From RGIG5057 sp964371585 (GTDB lineage Bacteria; Bacillota; Clostridia; TANB77; CAG-465): a stretch of DNA of 64,000 nt. Below are positions 18,135-26,753 of the stretch, in pieces. The stretch's first letter is position 1, and every line of letters starts with the position of its first letter. The stretch lies in the NCBI GenBank assembly GCA_964371585.1, contig CAYJMD010000001.1:62001-126000 (forward strand), read 5' to 3'. The position numbers and the translations under genes are program-made. The notes beneath the pieces were generated by a model, which was not told the origin of the DNA, made no database searches, and saw nothing but the letters and a program-made list of their open reading frames with translations.

Positions 18135-18680
18135 ATGGAAATATATATATTAAGACATGGTCAAACAGATTGGAATGTAAATAACATTGTTCAAGGTAAT
18201 ACAAATATACCACTTAATGATGTAGGAATAAGTCAAGCTAAAGAGGCTATTAATAAGATTCAAGAGAAAAATTTTGATGTTATAATTTCGTCTAACCTTG
18301 ATAGAGCAATTAAAACAGCTGAAATAATAAATATAAAAAAATTAGAGCATATAATTGATGATAGACTTGCAGAAAGATATTTAGGAGATTATCAAGGTCT
18401 TCTATCTGAAGAAAATGGTGAAGATAAGTTATATAATATAAAGTATAATTTGGATATTAATAAGATAGAAACTGCTAAAGAGTTATATGTTAGAGTTAGT
18501 AATTTACTTGATGAATTATATATAAAATATAACAATAAAAAAGTACTTCTTGTAACTCATAGTGGAACTACAAGAGCAATAGAAGCATATTTTTTAGGAT
18601 TTGATACTTATGGTAATATGCCTAAAGAAACACTTAAAAACTGTGAACTAAGAAAATATAAATATAATAAAAAAGATTAG
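18135..18680 (+). CDS. Histidine phosphatase family protein (copy 2)
   Basis: 181 residues. The catalytic motif is ILRHGQTDWNVNN (about 5-17). The family pattern continues with ISSNLDRAIKTAEII (about 51-65), ERYLGDYQG and VTHSGTTRAIEAYF (about 142-155). It resembles small-molecule phosphatases such as the PhoE/CobC group; substrate unknown. The terminator hairpin overlaps its last three codons. It is about equally distant from copies 1, 3 and 4 by eye. Confidence 0.9.
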   Translation: MEIYILRHGQTDWNVNNIVQGNTNIPLNDVGISQAKEAINKIQEKNFDVIISSNLDRAIKTAEIINIKKLEHIIDDRLAERYLGDYQGLLSEENGEDKLYNIKYNLDINKIETAKELYVRVSNLLDELYIKYNNKKVLLVTHSGTTRAIEAYFLGFDTYGNMPKETLKNCELRKYKYNKKD

Positions 18681-18709
18681 TAATTAACTTGTTACTAATC
18701 TTTTTGTTT
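18670..18709 (+). terminator. Intrinsic terminator overlapping the phosphatase stop codon
   Basis: 14-bp stem 18670-18683 / 18692-18705 (AAAAAGATTAGTAA / TTACTAATCTTTTT), T tail. Confidence 0.9.
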
Positions 18710-18720
18710 TTTTAATTATA

Positions 18721-18729
18721 TGATATAAT
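18721..18729 (+). promoter_or_regulatory. Extended -10 promoter of the Ppx/GppA-like gene
   Basis: TGATATAAT at 18721-18729; the -35 is not convincing. Confidence 0.6.
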
Positions 18730-18758
18730 ATTAAGTAATAAAAGGGAGTGATTATAAA

Positions 18759-19652
18759 GTGGATAATCTAATAGGAATAATTGAAATAGGAAGCACTAAT
18801 ACAAAAACTCATATATATAAAGCAAGAGAAAGTGTATATGAATCAAGTAAAACAATTGAGTTTAAAAAGAATTATAGTAATCAAAATAAAATAAATAGTG
18901 AAGATTTAAATATGTTATATAGTGTAATAGAAGATGCTTTAAATCATACTAATAATATACATTTATTTGGATGTAGTATTTTTAGAAATTTAAGTGATGA
19001 AGAATTAGAAGAAATAAACAATACTATGGATATTAAGTATGGAATAAAAATAAATGTAATTAGCCAAAAGGATGAAGCTATCCTTACTGCACTTGGATGT
19101 TATGGCAATATAGATTTTGATGAAAATATATGTGTATTTATTGGTGGTGGAGGTTCTACTGAACTTGTATTTGTTAAAAACAAACAAATAATAGATCAGA
19201 TACATTTTGATTTTGGTGTGGTTGATATTACAAAAAAATATCCTACTTTAAAAAATGATATTCCAAATTGTAGTTTTGAAGAAGTTCAAGAATATATACA
19301 ATCTTTAATTGGTGAAATTAATTTTAAATCAGATATACTAATACTTGCAGGTGGAGATCATAATTATTGGTATAATAATGCAGGATATAGTTTATTAGAA
19401 AATAATTTATATAATTCTATTAACCAAAAATTTATAATTACAGACATTATGAATAATAATTATGATAGAGATGCACTTGTTACTTCTTTAAATAAAATTA
19501 GAGAAAACAGTGATAATCCACTTTGGTTTGATGGTTCAAGAGCTATGAAAGTTACAACAAATACTATAGCCAATGCCATTAATGCTAAATATATTGTACC
19601 AACAAAAATTAATATGGAAGAAGGATTATTAGAAAAATTATTAAATATCTAA
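18759..19652 (+). CDS. Ppx/GppA-like ASKHA phosphatase
   Basis: 297 residues, matching the N-terminal module of exopolyphosphatase/pppGpp phosphohydrolase proteins. LIGIIEIGSTNTKTHIYK is the phosphate-1 loop and ICVFIGGGGSTELVFV (about 126-141) the phosphate-2 loop. The catalytic Glu expected near QKDEAILTALG (about 101-111) is present. Activity on polyphosphate or pppGpp is possible but not proved. The start is GTG 18759, supported by AAAGGGAGTG upstream. The YgjV-GNAT fusion gene follows after 28 bases. Confidence 0.8.
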   Translation: MDNLIGIIEIGSTNTKTHIYKARESVYESSKTIEFKKNYSNQNKINSEDLNMLYSVIEDALNHTNNIHLFGCSIFRNLSDEELEEINNTMDIKYGIKINVISQKDEAILTALGCYGNIDFDENICVFIGGGGSTELVFVKNKQIIDQIHFDFGVVDITKKYPTLKNDIPNCSFEEVQEYIQSLIGEINFKSDILILAGGDHNYWYNNAGYSLLENNLYNSINQKFIITDIMNNNYDRDALVTSLNKIRENSDNPLWFDGSRAMKVTTNTIANAINAKYIVPTKINMEEGLLEKLLNI

Positions 19653-19680
19653 TAGTTTTATGAAATAAGGGGAAATAAAA

Positions 19681-20889
19681 ATGTTTGAATTAATATTTAG
19701 TATTTTAGCATTTATAGCTTTAATAATAAGTATAACAATTAAAGAGAGAAAAAAATCATTAAAAGTTCAAGGATTAAATTGTTTTTTTGAATTTATATAT
19801 AATGTACTTATCTATGCACCAACAGCTGCTGTTCTTTGTGTAGTTAATATAATGAGAACAATAATATTTACTAAAAATAATAAATTTAGTAATAATACAT
19901 ATCTAATAATATTATTACTATTTGAAAGTATAATACTTACTAATTGTATCATTACTTGGGAAGGTTGGATCTCAATTCTTCCTACAATAGGAACGCTGTT
20001 TAGAACATATGCATTATGGCAAACTAATATGAAAGTAGTAAGAGTTTCAGGTGTAACAACAGGTATAACATATGGACTTTATTATTTATTACATCAAGGA
20101 TATGTCATGCTACTTGGGGACATAGTATTAATACTTGTATCATTATATTCAATATACATAAATGATTATAAAAATAAAGTAAATGAAAAAATAGTTTGTA
20201 TAGATTTTAATAATAAAAGTCATGTTAAGTTGTTAGAAAAATTCTATGATAATATATATATTAAAGCTTTTAAAAATACAGATGAACGTGAGACATTAGA
20301 GGGTATAATATCTCAAGCTAAATATTTTAGTAATACTAATGATATAAAATACTTTTGTTTATTACAACTAAAAGATGATAAAGTAGTTGGAGGATTAATT
20401 GCAGATTATTTTTTAAAAGTTAATAGTAGCATTATCGAGTATATTGCAATTGATAAAGAATATAGGGGAAATAATTATGCAAGTAAACTTATAAAAGAAT
20501 TAGATGATATATGTAGTAATGAATCTTTAAAAATACTTAATAAAAGAACTAAAAATTATTGTTTTGTAGAAATTGAAAAATTATCTACTATGTTATCTGA
20601 TAGTGAGTTTAAAGAAAGAAAATCTAGAATAGAGTTTTGGAAGAAAAAAGATGTTAATATTTTGGGTTTTAATTATGTACAACCAGCAATTACAAAAGAT
20701 AATAATAGTGTTAAAGATTTAATGCTTGGAGTACGAGTGTTAGATGGAAGTAAAAAAGAAATACAAGGAGAAATATTATCAGAATTCTTAAAGGAGTATT
20801 TTGTCCATGCATTTGAGACCGAAAACAACCATTATGATAAAATATGTGATAATATAAAAGGGCAAACTATTAAACTACAACAAATTTAA
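19681..20889 (+). CDS. YgjV-like membrane domain fused to a GNAT acetyltransferase
   Basis: 402 residues. Residues 1-165 form about five membrane segments with a YgjV-like layout (FILSILAFIALIISI-type first helix, then ISILPTIGTLFRTYALWQ, about 98-115, and VSGVTTGITYGLYYLL). Residues about 175-402 are cytosolic and contain a GNAT core. VGGLIADYFLKVNSSIIEYI is followed by DKEYRGNNYASKLIKEL (about 258-274), the acetyl-CoA loop of the form RG.NYA. Function is unknown; a membrane-held acetyltransferase is the simplest reading. AAGGGGAAAT precedes the ATG. Confidence 0.7.
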   Translation: MFELIFSILAFIALIISITIKERKKSLKVQGLNCFFEFIYNVLIYAPTAAVLCVVNIMRTIIFTKNNKFSNNTYLIILLLFESIILTNCIITWEGWISILPTIGTLFRTYALWQTNMKVVRVSGVTTGITYGLYYLLHQGYVMLLGDIVLILVSLYSIYINDYKNKVNEKIVCIDFNNKSHVKLLEKFYDNIYIKAFKNTDERETLEGIISQAKYFSNTNDIKYFCLLQLKDDKVVGGLIADYFLKVNSSIIEYIAIDKEYRGNNYASKLIKELDDICSNESLKILNKRTKNYCFVEIEKLSTMLSDSEFKERKSRIEFWKKKDVNILGFNYVQPAITKDNNSVKDLMLGVRVLDGSKKEIQGEILSEFLKEYFVHAFETENNHYDKICDNIKGQTIKLQQI

Positions 20890-20908
20890 GATACAAGGAG
20901 TTTATGTA

Positions 20909-21823
20909 ATGAATAAAGAAAAATTAAAAATAAGAAAGATAATTAAAAATATAATATTTACATTTTTCATAATAATAGCATTAGTATTAATAGCTTTTAC
21001 CATATTTATTGTGCCATGGGAAGTTAAACCTGTTTCAGTTAAGAGTGAAAATTACACTAGAATAGTAACATATAATATCAAATATGCACAGGACTGGCTT
21101 GATACATTTGATAGTAGAAAAGAAATTATTAAAGAACAATTAAGCAGTTATGAGGCTGATATAATAGCAGTTCAAGAAGCAAATTATGGTTGGATGAATA
21201 ATTATGATGGACTACCTATATTATTAGAAGAGTATAATTATGTTGGTGTAGGAAGGGAAGATGGAAAAGAAGAAGGTGAATATGCAGCAATATTTTATCT
21301 TAAATCTAAATATGAAGTATTAGAAAGTAATACCATATGGCTTTCACAGACGCCTAATGAAGTTTCGATAGGCTGGGATGCTTCAACATATAGAATTATG
21401 ACATATGTTACTTTAAAAAATAAAGAAACAGAGGAAGTTTTAACTATATATAATACGCATCTAGACCATATCGGAGAAGTAGCTAAAGAAGAATCAACAA
21501 ACCTTATACTTGAAAAAATTAATAATACAAACAATCCATATATTTTAGTTGGAGATTTGAATTTCCCAACTTTTAATAAATTATATGATGAATATACAGA
21601 ATTACTTGATGATAGTTATAATATAGCAAAAGATAAAATGAAATATGGAACTATTAATTATAATTATAATTTAAACTTTATTCATTTTATTAGAATTGAC
21701 TATGTATTTATGAGTAAAGATGAATTTGAAGTTATAAATTACAGAATAGATCCTACATATAAATTTGAAGATAAGCCAGTTAGTGATCATTTCCCTATTA
21801 TTGTAGATTTTAAAATTAAATAG
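20909..21823 (+). CDS. Membrane-anchored endonuclease/exonuclease/phosphatase family protein
   Basis: 304 residues. A membrane segment (about 13-35) holds an extracytoplasmic domain of the EEP fold. IVTYNIKYAQDW (about 48-59), DIIAVQEANYGW (about 83-94, metal-binding Glu), YNTHLDHIG (about 181-189), LVGDLNFP (about 211-218) and KPVSDHFPIIVDF (about 290-302, catalytic His) are in the family order. Substrates of such secreted members range from nucleic acids to phospholipids, so none is assigned. The preceding gap is 19 bases, with AAGGAG as ribosome site. Confidence 0.88.
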   Translation: MNKEKLKIRKIIKNIIFTFFIIIALVLIAFTIFIVPWEVKPVSVKSENYTRIVTYNIKYAQDWLDTFDSRKEIIKEQLSSYEADIIAVQEANYGWMNNYDGLPILLEEYNYVGVGREDGKEEGEYAAIFYLKSKYEVLESNTIWLSQTPNEVSIGWDASTYRIMTYVTLKNKETEEVLTIYNTHLDHIGEVAKEESTNLILEKINNTNNPYILVGDLNFPTFNKLYDEYTELLDDSYNIAKDKMKYGTINYNYNLNFIHFIRIDYVFMSKDEFEVINYRIDPTYKFEDKPVSDHFPIIVDFKIK

Positions 21824-21830
21824 ATTAATA

Positions 21831-21860
21831 TTGAATAGTATATTAAATATATGATATAAT
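21831..21860 (+). promoter_or_regulatory. Promoter of the deaminase gene
   Basis: TTGAAT (21831-21836), 18 bases, TATAAT (21855-21860) with TG extension. It overlaps the ATG at 21859, ruling that out as the start. Confidence 0.7.
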
Positions 21861-21885
21861 GACAAATATATATATGGAGGATTTT

Positions 21886-22374
21886 ATGAGCAGAATAGAT
21901 AAAAATAATTATTATTTAGATTTAGCAGAAACAGTTCTAAAGAGAGGAACTTGTTTAAGAAGAAATTATGGAGCAGTTATAATAAACAATGATGAAGTTA
22001 TATCAACAGGTTATGTAGGTTCTCCAAGAGGAAGAAAAAATTGTTGTGATATGAATTATTGTATACGTCAAAAGCTTAATGTACCACGTGGTGAAAGATA
22101 TGAAATGTGTAGAAGTATTCATGCAGAGCAAAATGCAATTATAAGTGCAGCAAGAAAAAGTATGCTTGGAGCAACTATGTATTTAGTTGGACAAGACTAT
22201 GAAACGTCTGAATATGTTAAAGGAAGTAATCCTTGTGCATTATGTAAAAGAATGATAATAAATGCAGGTATACAAACAGTTATAATAAGAGATAGTAAAG
22301 ATGAATATAGAACTGTTGATGTTCAAGAATATATTGATAATGATGAAAGTTTAGAAGGTTCTAAAGGATATTAA
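21886..22374 (+). CDS. dCMP deaminase-like (ComEB family) zinc deaminase
   Basis: 162 residues. It would convert dCMP to dUMP for dTTP supply. Zinc-binding and catalytic residues are SIHAEQNAI (about 79-87, His and Glu) and NPCALCKRMI (about 115-124, two Cys). GAVIINNDEVISTGYVGSPRG is the usual N-terminal region. Start ATG 21886 follows ATGGAGGATTTT. The frame extends to 21859, but that ATG lies in the promoter -10. With tdk (63027) and the deoxyribonucleotidase (17485) it belongs to pyrimidine deoxynucleotide metabolism. Confidence 0.88.
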   Translation: MSRIDKNNYYLDLAETVLKRGTCLRRNYGAVIINNDEVISTGYVGSPRGRKNCCDMNYCIRQKLNVPRGERYEMCRSIHAEQNAIISAARKSMLGATMYLVGQDYETSEYVKGSNPCALCKRMIINAGIQTVIIRDSKDEYRTVDVQEYIDNDESLEGSKGY

Positions 22375-22377
22375 ATA

Positions 22378-22411
22378 AAAAAATACTAGATTAAAAGTCT
22401 AGTATTTTTTT
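22378..22411 (+). terminator. Intrinsic terminator
   Basis: Stem AAAAAATACTAGA / TCTAGTATTTTTT (core 22384-22390 with 22398-22404), T run. Confidence 0.9.
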
Positions 22412-22419
22412 AATATTAT

Positions 22420-22447
22420 TTGTAAAAATGCTAAAATATGATATAAT
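22420..22447 (+). promoter_or_regulatory. Promoter of the Ham1-like gene
   Basis: TTGTAA (22420-22425), 16 bases, TATAAT (22442-22447) with TG extension. Confidence 0.7.
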
Positions 22448-22475
22448 TAGAGTAATAAATAAAGGTGGAGTAATA

Positions 22476-23075
22476 ATGAAAAAAGTACTATTTGCTACTT
22501 CAAATGTAGCAAAAATAAAAAGATTTCAAGGGAAATTATCAGATGAAAATATTAATATAATTTCTTTAGCAGATTTAAATATTGATTTAGATCCAGAAGA
22601 AACAGGGAGTAATGCTTCTGAAAATGCGTTAATAAAGGCAAGAGCATATTATACAGAAGTAAAAATGACAACTATAGCAATGGATGATACATTATATTTA
22701 GATAATGTTCCAGATGAGTTACAACCGGGAGTAAATGTTAGAAGAGTTAATGGTAAAAGATTAACTGATGAAGAGATGATTGAATATTACTCTAGTTTAG
22801 CTAATAAATATGGGGTAAACAATAGACTTACTGCTAGATGGGTATATGCAATAGCTATTATTAAAGATGGTAAAGAAAAAGTATATACTTGGAGTAAAGA
22901 AGATTTCTATATTTCAAGTTGTTCTTCAGATGTAATTCAAGAAGGATACCCTTTAAATTCAATATCAATAAATAAAAAATTAGATAAATATTTTACTGAT
23001 ATGACTGTAGAGGATTGGAATTTAGTTAAGGAAGATGAATCAGAAGTTATTAAATTTTTAAGTGAAAACATTTAA
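22476..23075 (+). CDS. Ham1/RdgB-like NTP pyrophosphatase, diverged
   Basis: 199 residues. The opening KVLFATSNVAKIKRFQ is the nucleotide-binding start of the inosine-triphosphate pyrophosphatase fold (pattern T.N..K...F). ASENALIKARAYY (about 53-65) and AMDDTLYLDNVPDELQPGV (about 73-91) match the next two family blocks. The C-terminal SHR block of true RdgB is not seen, so substrate range may differ. The start ATG 22476 follows AAAGGTGGAG; an in-frame ATG at 22428 lies within the promoter. The gene ends 13 bases before the next start. Confidence 0.72.
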   Translation: MKKVLFATSNVAKIKRFQGKLSDENINIISLADLNIDLDPEETGSNASENALIKARAYYTEVKMTTIAMDDTLYLDNVPDELQPGVNVRRVNGKRLTDEEMIEYYSSLANKYGVNNRLTARWVYAIAIIKDGKEKVYTWSKEDFYISSCSSDVIQEGYPLNSISINKKLDKYFTDMTVEDWNLVKEDESEVIKFLSENI

Positions 23076-23088
23076 AGGGGGAATAATT

Positions 23089-25446
23089 ATGAATTTTAAT
23101 GTTAAAATTAAAAATATGATATTGATATATTGTTTTATCACAGCTATTTTGTTTTTAACTAATCATACTAATATATACGCATATACCTTTGAAGAAAGTA
23201 GTTATTTAGAAAAATATACTAATCAAGATATAACAAGATTAAGTTTAACTAAATCTGAAACCAGTGCATATAACATAAATACTGATTTAAATGATGGTGG
23301 AAATATAGATGTAACTACAACTTCAGTAGCAGGAGAGGAAGTTATATTTAATGTAAACGTTAATGATGTGTATAAACTTGAAGAGAAAAGTTTAAAAATA
23401 TATACAATAACAGGTAAAGAAGTGTTAATAGAAAATAAGGATTTGAATTATTCTTTTATAATGCCAGATGAAAGTATTGTTATAGTAGCAAGATTTACCC
23501 CAAATAATAGTACTCTTAATTATATGGATTTGAATTATATTGAAAGTTTAGCTCATATAAATAATCCAGAAAGAGGTTTTTATAGAACTGGTTATGCATG
23601 GATAACAAATGAAAAAGCAGATCATACAGGATATTCAAGTGGTCCACTTGTTCATTTAAGAGTTTCATTATCTTCTTTTAATATCAACAATGGATCAGGT
23701 GATATTCCAGCACATTCAGTAGAAAGTTTTGCTAGAATATTAGAAGGATATAGACAAAGAGATGTTAATATAATTTTAAGATTTAATTATGATCAAGCAG
23801 GATATCATGGTAATACAGAGCCTGATATAGAAAAAGTTCTCGATCACATAGAGCAATTATCACCACTGTTTTTTGAATATGATGATGTTATCTCTACTAT
23901 AGATACAGGACTACTTGGACCGTGGGGAGAGCAACATACAAGTACAATTGTAACTCAGGAAAATATTAATAAAATGATAGATCAATTTCTAAAATATACA
24001 CCAGATGATATGGTTATATCAGTTAGGAGACCTAGCTATTTTGCCAAATGGGTAGGAGTAGAATATAATGATTTAAATAGTTATGTTGCAAGTAAAGCTT
24101 CAGATGCATATCGTGTAGGAATATATAATGATGGATATTTAGGTTCTCATTCGGATTTAGGTACCTTCCTATATCATCCTACACTAGGATGGAGAGAAAA
24201 TGAAAATCTATTTTTTGAAAATCATAATACTCATACATTTTACGGTGGAGAAGTAGTTACTGATGGAATAGATGATAACTTTGCATATAATAGTTCATAT
24301 TATATGACTGAAGAAATGTTTAGAACTCATACTACATATTTAAATTTCGAATGGAATCAAAGTGTAATTAATAGCTGGAAAACAGAAGAGTATACAGGTG
24401 ATGACTATATGTATGAAACTCAAACAGGACATACATATATAAGTAATCATTTAGGGTATAGATATGTTCTTAAATCATCATATTTAAGTGATGTATATTT
24501 AAATTATGAAAATACATTATACTTAAAAGGTGAAATATTAAATGTAGGGGCTGCTAGTTTAATTAATTCTAAAAAAGTAGAAATTGTTTTATCAAATGGA
24601 GCAGATGTATATAGTTATACTACTGATCTCGATTTTAGAGATATATTATCTAAAGAAAGTATGATGTATGATTTTAAAATTAAATTAAATGATGACTTAA
24701 AACTAGGTGAATATAATGTATATTTAAGAGTATCAAGTGATGATGAAAATAGTGAGTTAAATAGTTCTATAAAGTTTGCTAATTATGATATATATGATTC
24801 AGATGTAGTAGGAAATTATATAGGTAAAATTACTGTACTAAATAAAGAATACTATGATATAAGTTCTTTAATAGATTCTAAATTTACAGATATAGAGTTT
24901 AGTAATAGTAATGCAGCTGAAGGTGAAAAAATTAGTTTTAAAATTAATTCAAACGATAAGTATAAAGTAAAAGAAGGAACACTAAGAATATTAAGTGGTG
25001 ATACTTTAATTGAATATACATATCAAAATGGTAGCTATATATTTACGATGCCTGCTACAGATGTATATATCACTGCTGAGTTTCAAGAAATAAATAATAG
25101 TGATGAAGAAGTATATTTACCGCAAGAAAATGATGACACAGATCTTACAGAAGAAAATCTACAGTTAGAATCAAGTGAAGAAGAGAGTAGTAATTCTGAA
25201 AATGATAACTTAGATGAAGATAATAATTCTGAAAGTAATAGCGAAGAAGAAAGTACATTAGATGATACTACTGATGATGAAAATAATAATTTGAGTAAAG
25301 ATAATAATGATGAAGATATACAAAATGAGAATATAGCAAATAATGCTGATTCTACTATAGACATTGAATATATAATTATTATAAGCATAATAGTTATTGT
25401 TATAGTTATTATAATTATTATATATACTATTTTTAAAAATAGATAA
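23089..25446 (+). CDS. Surface protein with DUF4874/DUF4832 domains between two repeats
   Basis: 785 residues. A signal or anchor sequence is at about 6-27. A repeat of about 60 residues (about 75-145, ending SFIMPDESIVIVARF) occurs before the core and again after it (about 610-670, ending YIFTMPATDVYITAEF); both follow the pattern of surface beta-repeats. The core has INNPERGFYRTGY (DUF4874 opening) and a glycosidase-like stretch with LGPWGEQHTS and RPSYFAKW, then DUF4832-type strands. A 95-residue Asp/Glu/Asn/Ser-rich spacer leads to a C-terminal membrane helix and short basic tail, with no sortase motif. The start is ATG 23089 after AAAGGGGG; GTG 23062 overlaps the previous gene. Carbohydrate binding or cleavage is possible but unproved. 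Confidence 0.75.
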   Translation: MNFNVKIKNMILIYCFITAILFLTNHTNIYAYTFEESSYLEKYTNQDITRLSLTKSETSAYNINTDLNDGGNIDVTTTSVAGEEVIFNVNVNDVYKLEEKSLKIYTITGKEVLIENKDLNYSFIMPDESIVIVARFTPNNSTLNYMDLNYIESLAHINNPERGFYRTGYAWITNEKADHTGYSSGPLVHLRVSLSSFNINNGSGDIPAHSVESFARILEGYRQRDVNIILRFNYDQAGYHGNTEPDIEKVLDHIEQLSPLFFEYDDVISTIDTGLLGPWGEQHTSTIVTQENINKMIDQFLKYTPDDMVISVRRPSYFAKWVGVEYNDLNSYVASKASDAYRVGIYNDGYLGSHSDLGTFLYHPTLGWRENENLFFENHNTHTFYGGEVVTDGIDDNFAYNSSYYMTEEMFRTHTTYLNFEWNQSVINSWKTEEYTGDDYMYETQTGHTYISNHLGYRYVLKSSYLSDVYLNYENTLYLKGEILNVGAASLINSKKVEIVLSNGADVYSYTTDLDFRDILSKESMMYDFKIKLNDDLKLGEYNVYLRVSSDDENSELNSSIKFANYDIYDSDVVGNYIGKITVLNKEYYDISSLIDSKFTDIEFSNSNAAEGEKISFKINSNDKYKVKEGTLRILSGDTLIEYTYQNGSYIFTMPATDVYITAEFQEINNSDEEVYLPQENDDTDLTEENLQLESSEEESSNSENDNLDEDNNSESNSEEESTLDDTTDDENNNLSKDNNDEDIQNENIANNADSTIDIEYIIIISIIVIVIVIIIIIYTIFKNR

Positions 25447-25480
25447 ATGATATACATTAATATTTAATTAGGAGGAAATG

Positions 25481-25624
25481 ATGTTTGATTTTATAGCAAA
25501 TACAATATTTGAGGTATTTATTACTGGTGAAATGCCAGTAGGTACATTTATACTTGGTTTAGTTATAATGCTTTTACTTATAATTAAACTGGTTATTAGT
25601 GTTAAAAATAGAAATAGATTTTAA
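25481..25624 (+). CDS. Small single-span membrane protein, 47 residues
   Basis: A short gene with a strong ribosome site (GGAGG, 25471-25475) before ATG 25481, 34 bases after the surface-protein gene. The product has a mostly polar first part (MFDFIANTIFEVFITGEMPV), then one membrane helix (about 21-40, rich in Leu/Ile/Val) and a basic tail KNRNRF, which predicts N-out, C-in topology. Such small proteins often assist a larger membrane partner; the upstream anchored surface protein is the obvious candidate, by position only. Function unknown. Confidence 0.6.
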   Translation: MFDFIANTIFEVFITGEMPVGTFILGLVIMLLLIIKLVISVKNRNRF

Positions 25625-25643
25625 AAAAGAATAAATATGTTAT

Positions 25644-25678
25644 AAAAAGTGAGTAATTAAAGTTACTTACTTTTTTTT
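25644..25678 (+). terminator. Intrinsic terminator
   Basis: 11-bp stem AAAGTGAGTAA / TTACTTACTTT (25646-25656 / 25663-25673), one G-T pair, long T run. Confidence 0.9.
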
Positions 25679-25816
25679 ATCATTTAAAAGAAATTTTTAT
25701 TACATATATAAATAACTTTAAAAGTGAGTATAAATATGTTAAAATATAGATAGAATAAAAAATAAATATTAAAACTAATTAATTTAATATGAAAACTAAT
25801 GAAAGAAGGAATTTAA

Positions 25817-26353
25817 ATGATATATATAGTAAGACATGGACAGACGGATTGGAATATTGAAAATAGATTTCAGGGACAAGCTGATATTAATGTAAATGAT
25901 AAAGGTATAAAGCAGGCAAATAAAACAAAAGAATGTTTGAAAGACATTATATTTGATAAGGTATATTCTAGTCCTCTAAAAAGAGCACTTACAACTACAA
26001 AAATTATTACAAACAAGGATATTATAATAGATAATAGAATAGCTGAAAGGTACAATGGAGAGCTAGAAGGTAAAGATAAAAGCTTATATAAAAGTAAGAT
26101 TAATTTCTATCTGCTTGAAGAAAATGAATATGGAGTTGAACCTTTTACAGACTACAAAAATAGGATATATGAATTTTTTGATGATCTGTTAAAAGATTAT
26201 AGCGGTGAGAATATTCTTGTTGTAACACACTCTATAGTAAGTGTAATGATCAGATGTTATTTTGAAGGAGAACCTAAAAATGGTGATTATGATAGTTATA
26301 AGTTAGGTAATGCTGAAATAATAAAATATAATGGAAAAAATATTAAAAATTAA
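25817..26353 (+). CDS. Histidine phosphatase family protein (copy 3)
   Basis: 178 residues, with IVRHGQTDWNIENRFQGQAD (about 4-23), SSPLKRALTTTKII (about 55-68), ERYNGELEGKD and VTHSIVSVMIRCYFEG. It is closely similar along its whole length to copy 4 at 39042, including FNFYLLEENEYG-like and DSYKLGNAE stretches, so the two are recent duplicates or one came with a mobile element. GAAGGAATTT precedes the ATG. A MazG-like gene follows 27 bases downstream, which may point to nucleotide house-cleaning. Confidence 0.9.
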   Translation: MIYIVRHGQTDWNIENRFQGQADINVNDKGIKQANKTKECLKDIIFDKVYSSPLKRALTTTKIITNKDIIIDNRIAERYNGELEGKDKSLYKSKINFYLLEENEYGVEPFTDYKNRIYEFFDDLLKDYSGENILVVTHSIVSVMIRCYFEGEPKNGDYDSYKLGNAEIIKYNGKNIKN

Positions 26354-26380
26354 ACTATGTTTTAGAAAGAAGGATTGAAT

Positions 26381-26689
26381 ATGGAAGCATATAATAAATT
26401 AGTAAGAGATAATATTCCAGATATAATTAGAAAAAATGGAGAAGAACCTATAGTAGAGATATTAGATGATGTTCAATACAAAAGATTGTTAAGTATGAAA
26501 TTGTTAGAAGAAGTAAACGAATATATTGAAGATGAAAATATTGAAGAGTTGGCAGATGTATATGAAGTATTTCTTGCTATATTAAAATCAAGAGGGATAG
26601 AGATGTCTGAAGTTGAAAAAATGGCTTTAGAAAAAAGAAATAAAAGAGGAGCTTTTGATAAAAAAATATATTTAAAACAAGTTAAGTAA
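26381..26689 (+). CDS. MazG-like nucleotide pyrophosphohydrolase
   Basis: 102 residues of the all-alpha NTP pyrophosphatase type often called phosphoribosyl-ATP pyrophosphohydrolase-like. YNKLVRDNIPDIIRKNG is the hallmark opening. The metal-binding helices are seen in KLLEEVNEYIEDENIEELAD (about 43-62), with the EE..E and E..D pattern. The start is ATG 26381 after GAAGGA; a TTG six bases upstream is less likely. Probably follows copy 3 of the phosphatase on one transcript. Confidence 0.85.
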   Translation: MEAYNKLVRDNIPDIIRKNGEEPIVEILDDVQYKRLLSMKLLEEVNEYIEDENIEELADVYEVFLAILKSRGIEMSEVEKMALEKRNKRGAFDKKIYLKQVK

Positions 26690-26753
26690 AATATAATACT
26701 GAGTATTAATAACTTATATATTTTGCAGTAATAATTGTTTAAAGGAGAAGTTT

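Noticed and set aside
24000..25457. Minus-strand ORF (25083-25457) opposite the surface-protein tail
   Set aside because: It is the antisense of a low-complexity Asp/Glu/Asn/Ser region and has no family features.
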